From NCBI RefSeq assembly GCF_030867145.1, contig NC_134454.1, positions 49,783,830 through 49,847,829 on the forward strand: 64,000 bases of DNA. Direction: 5' to 3'. The DNA is from Opisthocomus hoazin. Taxonomy: Eukaryota; Chordata; Aves; Opisthocomiformes; Opisthocomidae. The notes under the pieces are model-generated. The model saw only the letters and a list, made by a program, of their open reading frames with translations, searched no databases and was not told the origin of the DNA. Every line of letters begins with the position of its first letter. The first letter of the stretch is position 1. Below are positions 1 to 38,800 of the stretch, piece after piece. Position numbers and translations under genes: made by a program.

Positions 1-489
1 GAGGAAAATGGAATGGCACAAAAAATTAAGCTGCTCTTTCTAATAAACATTCTGAACTATATTCCTTAGGGATCAGATTTAGTATTGGCTGAACCAATTT
101 ATACATAACTCCCAAGAGATAATCCCAGCAGCAGAAACCAAGACAGCAAATCATCCGGTGAGTCGGGGCTGCTGTGGGAAACGCCAGTTCTTACACGAGG
201 GTAAGAATGAAAGGGCATTTGACTCCAGAATTTGAAGCCACAAGCAAACTTCACACCAAAACAGGAACGGGCATCTTGAATTTCCTATCAGAGAGACGCG
301 AAAATCACTCGGGTTTTGGGAGAATGCCTGACACGGTGATGACAGGTTTAATTAACGATGAAGTCCTTCCGGCCCACAGCAGTACTACTTTTCAGGCAGT
401 TTAGTTTTTCTCACCCGAGCGCCGGTGCCGAGGAAGTAACTTCAAACCGACGGGTGTAATTTATTTCCTCGACGCGAAGTTCACAAACT
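1..489. other. Upstream flank of UBQLN1, no recognised gene
   Basis: Moderately AT-rich sequence leading into the CpG island. A 76-codon open frame at 174-404 (+) resembles nothing I know. In human the next gene on this side is GKAP1, in the same direction as UBQLN1, but none of its exons is visible here. Confidence 0.5.
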
Positions 490-555
490 GTACCGAGCTT
501 CCCTGCCGGGTTCCAGAGAGCAGGTGAAGGCCGCTTGGCGGCGGCGCGGCCCCCA

Positions 556-565
556 GCGCATGCGC
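556..565. promoter_or_regulatory. NRF1 binding site
   Basis: GCGCATGCGC is a perfect self-complementary NRF1 consensus, 288 bp upstream of the UBQLN1 start codon and inside the CpG island. NRF1 sites of this form are common in TATA-less promoters of housekeeping genes. Occupancy is inferred. Confidence 0.55.
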
Positions 566-683
566 GAGATCCGCACCGCCGCCTCGCTGCTCCGGCGCGC
601 GTGCGCCGCCCGCAGAGCGGCGAGGCGGCCCAGCCCACGCCCGGGCAGGGCAACGCCCCTTTCTAGTAACTTCCCCGAAGGGG

Positions 684-690
684 GACGTCA
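684..690. promoter_or_regulatory. CRE/ATF-like site
   Basis: GACGTCA matches seven of the eight bases of the palindromic CREB/ATF consensus TGACGTCA and lies about 165 bp upstream of the UBQLN1 ATG. It is a short motif, so chance occurrence is possible. Confidence 0.35.
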
Positions 691-852
691 TCACCGCGCG
701 CCGCTCCCGCGCCGGGCTGTTTCCGCCCGCCGCTGAGGGAGCGGGTGTCGCGGGCGGCCGGCGGCGCGGACGGTCCGCCCGGAGCCGCGGGCTCGCAGCC
801 GGCCAGGCCAGGCCAGGCCTGGCCTCGCCTCCCTTCTCGCGTCCCTTTCGCC

Positions 853-29015
<28,163 letters not shown>

Positions 29016-30050
29016 CAGTGTTTCTTTAACTTGAAAAAATGTAATTTATTTTTGATAACAGCTCTTAAATCTTTAAATATTTGCTTTATTTCACCCTGAC
29101 AATGACAGTCCTAGGGTTGTCTTGTTATAACTAAAATTGGTCTGATGCATTTTAAGGTGGAGTGCGGTAGCTTTCTTCAAACAGTGGGAATCAATGCATT
29201 TTCACTCTGTTGCATGCATCACTCTTCTTTTGTTCTGCATTATTTGTGATTTTTTTGAAACTATCAGCTTTCACAGTTGAGTGAACAGGTTTTGGCTGAC
29301 CTGCAACTGTACAATTTATTTACTACTTAAACATTAGCCTTCAGTAGTAATTTATGTAGAATACAAATTAAGAAGGAAACAAATTAATTGAAGCTACAAT
29401 TTGTGGGCACCAATACTGCTTATTGTGATTTCGGCATGTATTTTTTTTGCTAGCAAAACGCTGTAAGATTTATACCACTTGAGTAATTACCTTTTTTTGC
29501 TTTGATTTGTATAAACACAATATATACAGTGGAGACAGCTCATTTCTAGAGATTTACACATTGCAATAGAATGAGGTTATAAGTAGCGCAAAAAAGCCAG
29601 GGGGGCAGAAAAAGTTGTAAAACATGTTTTTGGTGTAGAATCTTCCAGCATCTTTGGTAACCATCTCAGCAAAAATGCTTAAACAAGTTCAGTTAAAATA
29701 TACTAGAATTAATGTTCTGGTTATCTCTTTACATCTAACTGTACAGAAACTTGCATTGAAACACTGTCTCAATATTCAGAAAGATTAACTGTAAATTATT
29801 ACCTTTATCATTGTGTAAATTAAAGGGGTGCTGCCTCGTGATCTGGAACTGCTTCTAAGGCTCTTTGGCTTGTTCCACTGAAATTCTAATGTGTATTCTG
29901 ATTTGTAATTGGAAACATTAATTCAATGGTCATGTGGTATTCTAATTGCTTTTAACCACCATGTAAAAAATACTGTATATCTTTTGAGTTTTTATTGGTA
30001 GTTACTTCTCTTGTGCACAGATAATAAATGAATTAAAAAATCTTTAAGCA
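29016..30050 (+). other. UBQLN1: UBQLN1 3' UTR
   Basis: About 1.03 kb of AT-rich sequence between the stop codon and the first well-formed poly(A) site. No coding potential is seen. Confidence 0.75.
30023..30028 (+). terminator. UBQLN1: UBQLN1 poly(A) signal
   Basis: AATAAA followed 32 bp later by a GTGTGTTTG downstream element (30061-30069). This is the classical arrangement, placing cleavage near 30040-30055. Confidence 0.75.
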
Positions 30051-30059
30051 TCTTGCCTC

Positions 30060-33000
30060 AGTGTGTTTGCAGTTGGTGATTACACAGAGTTCAAGAAGAC
30101 TCACCAGTTTAAGAGTTGGCATTTGAGTGTAAGCTCAGGGAATATTCACCAGCTCTTGGCTAAGATTAGTAAACAACTCCTGGAGTGTGAGGTGGAAGAA
30201 AGAGAGCAAGAGGCATATGATGTTGAGACTACTAGCTTAGGTAAAGTGGGGGTATCGGAACAAAAGAATCTACTGGTAAGATGAACTTAATATAAACAAA
30301 AACTCTAAAAATACCTAGCATTTGGGTACAAAATTATTCCTACTTTTATTTCCTAGCCAGTGATCAGACCCATCATCATACCTTCACGCTGACTTCTGTT
30401 GGATGGGTAGCTTTCATTGCACTGAGTACAAGACTGTGATAGGGAAGTGGCAGATAGCAAGTAGTTTCTGTAGAATAATCGCTACCTTTTTACAGTTATT
30501 TTCACAATTGCTATTTATTTTATGAGGATCTTCAAAGTAACTAATTTAACTTTATAGTGTGCCTTATTAGGACCTCACTTTAAAAGAAAGTAAGACCCCT
30601 TACTATTTGGAAGACGGGTCCTTTTAAGAGTACAATCCATAACAGCCGAAAGGGTGGGGATGAGGTGGGGAGGGGGATAATTTTTACCAAGCTTTACCAA
30701 GACACTAAAACAATGAACGTAACTAGCATGAAAACTTTCTTGAGACAACATTCAGTTCACCTATGTAAGTATTTCAGTTGCACATTACAAACTATGAGAT
30801 ACTACATTTGAAGTCAAATTTTATTCCAGCTCAACAAGAGATGGAAGGTTGACCTAAACTCTACAATGAGCCCTTGAGCTAATTTTCTTCTTGAAGTACA
30901 ATAGATATTGTAACTATTGTCAACAACAATTACTGACTTCCTTGTAAGTAGTGGTAAAACACTGAGACGCCTTTTGCATAGGAGGAGTTTTAGTTTTGTC
31001 GGAAAACACAGTAAATAGAATAAGGTTTACAGGTAGGGTAGACTTTTTATTACATCTTTAATTGTAAAAGAATGATCACAGTTGTTGGTTTAATAGCATA
31101 TTATAACGTTCCTGTTTATCCCTGATACTCATTGCCCCTTTTCCTGCCTCTGTTTAAAATTCTCTCTTCAGAAGTATCCTCTACCTCTTCTTTCAGAAGC
31201 AAACTTGTATTTAACTGTGAGCAGCTGGATAACTCATGTTTGAAAAGTGTTGCTTGAAGTTTGGGCCAGAAGGGCATGTGTGCCTGAAGCTTGTCTTTTT
31301 ATCTCCCCGCTTTCTTCTTTTACCCTACATTGAGCCAAATGATCTGATAGGATTGTCTACAAAACTGCACTGCCTGATCATCGAACTGCTGCTTGAGAAA
31401 GTAACTGCTGCAAAAAGAAAAAAGTTGAAAGCCATGACAGGGTGAACTGACAGATGCTGTTTAAAAGTTGTAAAATGCGCACCTGCAGATGAAGCGCTGT
31501 TACAGTACCACTGGGCACGTGGCAGCAAGACGGTTAGTTTTGTAAAGGACGTGGTCTGTCCAATTCCCTTCTTGGTTCAGTGCCTGCGTAATAAAATAAC
31601 CACCTCGATCTGGAGCTGAGCTGGCAGGCAGCTGGGTCTGTTCCTGTGCCTTCACAGATAACCCATGCTAGTTTAAGGAGACTCTCCCCTTCCTGTGTTT
31701 AATGTATGAATGGATACTGCTATTGGGATCTGACATTTCATTTTTATTTCCTCATAGCATTGCAAAGTGCTTATGCTGTAGCAGGTTTTTTTTTTACACA
31801 GCACATTACAAGTCTTTAAGTCGCACATAGTCTTTAGGATGTGTAGTGCATGTACCTTCTGTAGATAATTTGTGCTCATGGCAGAGGCAGGAAAAGCAAG
31901 TTCTGACTCCAGGTGTTTCTTCTTTAGTTTTTGTTGACTTTGCTAAATGTATTTCAAAATATGGACAGAAAACTTGCATCTAAATAACCTAAAGCAAATG
32001 AAATGTTGCAGGACTGTGTTTGGGTGGGTAAATGGAACTTACATACAGGGATTGTTCTCTGATCTTTTCCTTCCACTGTACATGTCCACAGCATCATAAA
32101 AATTGGAGAGTGGTTTTATGTGGTTAGCATTTGGATGACTGACATCTTAATCTTCTAATTTGTGATGCACAAGATATGTGAACAGAAATAATGCTTTTTT
32201 GCCTTTCAGAATAGCAGGTGAGAGTTTCCTGAACTGATTAACTTTAAAACAACCTTCTGTGCAGTATCTGGAACTGTCTCAAATTGTGGAGCTGGGGTCC
32301 ACACGCAGCCCTGTGAATGCAAGTTCAGTATTCTTTTTAAGCCATTTGTGCACTCCTGCAGCTGCGCATGAACAGGCCAGCAGCAACACAGCAGGCTTTC
32401 CCTGCAGCAGGGAAAAAAGCCAGCCACTCCTGCAAGCCCTTGTGGGTTTAGTGTCGCAAAGTTCAGAGATGCGGCACGGTGGCAAAGGTTTAAGAAATAG
32501 TAAGTTGCAACAGTTCTGTCCAGCTAAGTACGCAAGCCTGGTTCTGTGTTGAGGAAAACAAATCAGACATCAGAAAAGCTTCCAAGGAGTCTTGCAACCT
32601 TCATTTTCTAAATAAAAAGTGAGCAGGAAGAGTTTAGAGGGAGAGACACCTATAAGAAGTTGTGTTCCTGAAGATTTCACCTGCACTTTCCAGTGAAAGT
32701 AATGGCTTCTTAGCTTCTACTTGCTTGTTTAGAGGTGCAGTTTTTTCAGGTTTTTTTGGCTGTATCTGTCCTGCTCTGAGATGGAGCAAGGCGCAGGCAA
32801 ACTCCCTCTTCTGAGATTCTGAGAGAAAAGCAGATGCTCGGCATTACCTTCAGATCAGCATTCTGAAAAAAAATGGTGTATCTTTAACATCTCGCTGTGT
32901 TCATCCACGTACTGCCAGCTGCCCCTTTCTTGGAAACAGGAGTTTCTCACGAACCCTAGGTCTGCAAAGTACAACTAGCTTTAGGTGGTAATGATTTCCA

Positions 33001-35518
33001 GTTAATGTGGAGGTAAAGAGGTGCCATCTCACAGAGGACATGAGTGGGGATTGCAACGTTCAAGCGCCAGCTAGTTAGGACTTAAGAGACTCAAGTACTG
33101 AATTCCAGTGGTGAAAACTGCACCTGTCATTCAGAAGATTAATGGCATGTTAATTTAAATGGTCGCTTTGTTCTTTCAGTGTCATTTGAACTGTGGAAAT
33201 ACTTTGTTTTGCTATAAGTAAAAGCGAAAGGCAAATATATTAAAAAGTTAGGGGAAGGAAATATTACTGTTACTAGAGCAAAGAGTGAGAAATACCCTGA
33301 CCTTATTTGAAGAAGCATGAACTGCCTGTAATTAAGAACATGCTACTTTGTTTGGAAAAGACTTCCAAAATCCAAGGTGCCTACATAGGCTTCCCTGAGA
33401 GAACAGTTTTTAAATGTTAAGCACAATGTTCTGTTAGTGCCAGCCACTTCGAAAGCATGCTATAAATGCTGACAAGCAGATCTGAAAATTAGAGTCCAGC
33501 CTTTTCAGCACTCACACTTGAAAATGTCACCCAATTATTTTTCTTATTTGAAGGTCTATTCATATCTGTTTGTGACAGGGTGGAGCTGCTTTTCCATCAC
33601 TGTACAGTGCCCTGATCTAGTTTTATGGTCTCTGAAAAAAAAGCGAGCATAAATCTGTTTTTAATGATGGGTATATTAGAAAAGCTCTTTGTTTGTTAAG
33701 TGGTGCGTTGGGAAAAAATCGAGACTTCATTAAAAGCAGAGGTACCACAAGAGGGTGCAATTTCTTTCATTTTTATAGATGGGAAACTTCCTTTCACTGG
33801 TGCTGACCAGTCACTTGGTCTGAAGAGATGCCCAGCCTCTGAAATTAGAGGGTGTTAGGAATCAGCCATACGTGCCTTTCTCTTGCACTTAACTTTGCCT
33901 CTGAGTCTTAAGCTTTCACCTTGGCTCTCAGAATAAACTGGGTCTGAATTGAGGGCGTTTTTTCTAGTGCTGCTGTAGCAAGTATCAGCAGACTAAAACT
34001 GATAACTGCCTGGTGTTCTCCCTCCAGGTCACAAACAAACAGCAAAAGAGCACTTCTGGGTGGGTGTGTTAATGTCTACAATCCCAAATCTGTATCTAAA
34101 AATGCCTGCTCTCAGTCAGATAGTGCCCATTTATTGCACTGATCTAAGCACAGTAGTTTGTCTAGTAAACCACAAAGCCCTTACTACTCATACAAAATGA
34201 GAACCAAGATAAATGTTTTTCAGCTAGTTAGCTGGGTAAAAATTGCACCAAAGATGCTTTGAAACATGAGTTTTGCTTCTAAAGGAGTTAATCCATCTAG
34301 AAATAAAAGAATTGCATGACACACTAAAAATAAGCCATCTGCAATGGCACACGGGGATGGCTCCATTCGGATGTGACGCATCTTTCTCACAGAAACTATC
34401 TGCAGTTTTCATTAAGTTAAGCTAAAAAGGCATGTCTTGTGTAACAAGGCATAAAAAAACCTTTTAAAAAACACTTTGGGAATAAAAAAGGATTTTAACC
34501 TTTAATTGTGTGAGTCAGGCATCTGATTGACTATTTGGAATTTTCTGATCACAAGAAAAGTTGTAAAAAATATGTATTAGAAACGGCTTGATCTTAAGCT
34601 TTAAAGCAGTTGTATGAATACCTGTCCACAAGCATATGTTGGACTGGACATCGGCTGAGGTGGAGGACTAAAGCACACCAGAACAGGGAAGTGATGGAGA
34701 AGGTCCAGCTGTGAAAGAGTAAGTTAACTTTTCTAAAAGAAGGAAACATCTGTCAGTTGTATTCAGTATATTGGATCACTGGTTGACTCAGTCTCCACTG
34801 CACTTCATCAGTGGGTAGGCTCTGTACGTGAAAGATGAGAGTTCAGAGCCAATATGATGCCACTTACACTTAATTTCTAAAGCTTTCCATAGAATTATAT
34901 TTTGTATATTGCCTCACCACCACTACCTTTTTTCTCACGTTTCAGCTTGGTGTTCAATGCACACAGTAAGAGTTCACGAAAGCCCTCATGAAGTCACCAG
35001 TGTCCTGGTGAGGTTAGCAAGGGCACAAACACGGAAGCTACAACTTGCTGAACATCTGGCTGTGAGACAGTGGCTGTGTCAGGCAGAGAACTTCACCATG
35101 CATGTTCCTGCCTCTTCTAGAAAAATAGGTATGTTGTTTCTAACAAAGCTGTAAGTTATTTCATCACTTAATAGCAGATGTGCCCACCTCCATGTCTGAC
35201 AGAGTAAAAATTAAAATGAAGAAATGAAATTACTGTGTGTCACCCTTGGCAGAATTTTCAAAAGCAGGCTCCTCCTAAAATGGGAGTTTTAACTTAATAC
35301 AGCGAAGGGTTTAAAAAGTTGACAGTTTTTGAAAATTTCGTCCTGTACGTCTTTTACAGAGCCATGATAAAAATACCAGCAGCAGTAAACCAGCTCTTAA
35401 CATTGCAATCCATTTAATTTTCAGGAAAAATTAAGTTGTTTTAAAAATTTAATAATTAAAATGCTGTTTCATACCCTTGATACCCTTAAAGGAATTTCTG
35501 CACATGCAGTTCAGAAAC
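30060..35518. other. Intergenic region between the convergent UBQLN1 and IDNK
   Basis: 5.4 kb of unique AT-rich sequence. It must hold the IDNK 3' UTR near its right end: a - strand ATTAAA lies at 35413-35418, about 100 bp past the stop, and an AATAAA at 34130-34135 is a more distal option. Short open frames (for example 30063-30284 and 32259-32552) match nothing I know. Confidence 0.6.
35413..35418 (-). terminator. IDNK: Candidate IDNK poly(A) signal
   Basis: ATTAAA on the - strand, about 100 bp downstream of the IDNK stop. It is the nearest canonical variant, but a distal AATAAA on the same strand (34130-34135) could be the one used. Confidence 0.35.
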
Positions 35519-35879
35519 TCACTCCAGAAAAGCCTCACCCTGAAAAATGGCGCACTCAATCTCCAGCACTATTTCAGGGAGAGATTTTTCTAGACCGACA
35601 GTAATGAAGTTTTCTGGTGCGGTAGGAGGCTCCAGAGTATCAAACTGAGACTTGAGAAGTTCAGGTGGCATAAAATGTCCTCTCCTCTTCTCCAGGCGGC
35701 CAGCAATGACGTCTATAGGCCCATGCAAATGAACAAAGAGGATCTTCAGCGCTGCATTTTCTCCTGGTTGCTCTGGCTGGTTGCTTTCAATTGCAGATGC
35801 TCCACTAACTAACACATGCCTATACATCTTCTTCAGCGCAGAACAGGCCAGAACTGCATCTTGTCCAGATGCCTCTTCC
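35519..35879 (-). CDS. IDNK: IDNK coding exon 5 (residues 69-187)
   Basis: Encodes two thirds of the enzyme: VLACSALKK, a variable loop (about residues 92-108), FVHLHG, the GHFMPPELL lid, and a divergent C-terminal tail. It is preceded on the - strand by a long pyrimidine tract (35885-35909) and a TAG acceptor. TGA stop at 35519-35521. Confidence 0.96.
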
Positions 35880-38800
35880 CTATCAAAAAGAAAAGAAAAA
35901 AAAAAAAAAAACTTCCACATGTGGTGTAACAAAATGGCTCATTAGCTCTGCTGAACAAAGCCCTGGATCCTAGCAGAGGACAGCCATGGGAGTAGTGGCA
36001 TTTTTTCGTCATTTTCACAGAAATTTGCAACCAAATCTTCAATGCAGGTGAAGGTGTGATTTGAAAGTGAGGTCATGCTAGCCAGCCTCCTGGTAAAATC
36101 TCAATCTTGGGGACCTTCTTTACTAGCCACCCTTCTTTCCTAAATTAAATTCAATTCTAGCACAAGGAAGTGTCGTGATCATTTCGTTAATTGCTGAGGA
36201 CAGCAGCAACTGAATATCCATACAAGCTTCTGTCCATTATCTATAAAATCACTACACTAATCCGTCTAGAGAGTAAGCGGCTGCTGAACGATACAGAGCT
36301 CTGTTCTTAAATACATACACAGGTATACTTCCAACAACTGTTTTCACTGTCTCAGATTTAACTGCAGTGTTACATTTTACGATTCCTGTAACCATACTCA
36401 TTGGCAGCACTACATATATGCCCACTTCAAGTCAAACAAGGGATTGGATGCAGGTAAATGAAAAGCCTTGCACGCGTATTTTTTACTGGAAAGGTTTATT
36501 AAAACAAAGCAAGCATAAAACCTCGGGTGTGTCTGTTCTGCGGGTAAGGAAATCCCGAATTAGTTGTCTCTATGAAGTAGTGACTGGAATGCCTCCCTAA
36601 GAAAATACATTCTGTAATCAAATTAAAATTAGGAATAAACCTATTTAAAAATCATGGTACATTTGTGAGGTTTTGGTTCCCAGGGAAATAAGAACTTACA
36701 ATACCTACCACTATCACCTAGGTAAGCCAATGCCAGCCTGGGCTACTTGTGAGCACTAGTAATGCCAGACTACTGGCATTAGGCTCTTTTAAAGTGTACT
36801 CGATTTTCCAAGGTTCCTGGAGCTGGGCAGTGGCCTTGGACTAACATGTAACATACGGCAACAGATCCAGCATAACACCCCAGACAAATTTCTCAGTGAA
36901 TTAACCCACGCTCCAGTGAGGTACGCTCACCTGACACGCACAAGCGAGTAACAGCCACTGTGTAACGCCAGGCCAAACAGTCCCTGCCCCCAGCCATTCC
37001 TCATTTAGGAGATGTTCCAGTCCCTTCATCAGCTACGTGGCCCACTGCTGGACGCTCTCCAGTACGCCCATGCCTCTCCCCATAGGGAGCCCTGAACCGG
37101 AGACAGCACTCCACCAGGTGCGGCCTCAGCAGTGCTGAGGAGAGGGGAAGGATCACCCACCTCCCGTGACCCACTGGTAACTCTTTGACTAACGCAGCCC
37201 AGGGTATTGCTGGCCTGCTTTGCCAGGAGAGCGCATGGCTGGCTCACGTTCAACTTGGGTGTCTGTCACGTTTCCCCCCCGTCCTTTTCTGCAAAGCTGC
37301 TTTCCAGTGAATGTACCGGTGCCTGGCGTCATTCCTCCCCAGGGGCAGGACTTTGCACTTTGTCTTAAACTTCATGAGGTTCCTGTCTGCCCATTCCTAC
37401 AGCTTTTCAAGGTCCCTCTGGATCAGCCACTCCTCCCCGCTTTGCGTGACCTGCAAGCTCGTGGAGCGTAAGCTCTGCCCCATCATCTGGTGCCACCGAT
37501 CGCCACCCTCTGCGCCTGGCTCTTCAGCCTATTTTCAGTCCACCTCACTGTTTGCTCATCCCACCCTCACTTCCATCAGCTTCTCCATGAAGATCCTATG
37601 GCAGATGATGTCAAGCAAACGATGCCGTATCTCGCTCAAACTAATAATATTTTACAAAATTTTATCCTACTGTCATTATCGGTGCATTCTGTGGTTACAT
37701 CCTTTTTAAGCAGCTAATGCCAGGCTTATTAGTGAACCGGACCCTTGAAATTATTTTTACATACGCAGCAGAAAACCAGCTATCATTGGCAACAATTTTC
37801 CCAATGCTGTGACTTGGGGATTGTCTCACCCTCACCAATTATTACAACATCTTAGATTAGTGAAAATAGAATGGCTTTGCTACCTGCAGAATGTTTTTAC
37901 ACTGCTACATACACTTCTGCTTTGGCATGCCACGGGGAAAATACTTTTGGTACTTTTTTTTGTCTTTAGCCCAAACTCTAGATGTAAAGCTAGATGTTCT
38001 CTTACCTCCTTAGTATATCATGCAATGCACAAAGCCAGGGAATCCTGTCCTAGAAAGAAAACAAGTTAGTTCAAAATTGATTATGAAATTGATTTGAAAC
38101 AATTGCTTCTAACATCCAGAGCATTTGACTACGGATGAAAATTAGCATTAAACTGTACAGCAAGTTCAGCTTTGATTCTCTTTCTTCCTAATGTCGATTT
38201 GCTGGCACTGCCTGAAGGCTAACGAGAAGTGCTAGGCATCTCATCAATAAGATGTTTTTAGTGGAATAGTACTTTTTATACTACAGATACCTACAAGTAT
38301 CTGATGGAAGTGATACGTACTTAGATGTCGCATGCACCCTGTAAACCTCTGAAGGGCAGTCAACTTCTCTCTTGCTTCTATTATACAATTCAAATGTGCA
38401 CCCTGAATTGTTATTTCTTTTTCCTTACATCTTGGCAAACACACACAATGATTTGGATCAAAGTTGAGGTTTTCAGGAACAGACAGATCTAAATTCAGTT
38501 ATCTGCAATAACTTAATTATGTCATTTTTATGTCAGCAGCAATCACGAATAAATGTAATCATGCTGCAACACCTTTGCTCAGTAGTCAGGCAAACACAAT
38601 GCGAGTGATTGATCAGCTTCTCATTAGACTCTTTGTTTAAATTCTAAGCTCCCACAAACTTCTGTCATGCCTACTGAGCATTACGCAATTGCTCCCGTTT
38701 CATCTTTCAGTGCTGTTACTGCTGGCTAAGCACAACGAAGGATTCAGTGGACAACCAACACCTTTTTGTTATGGTCACTACAGAGTAAGTTCCCACTGGC

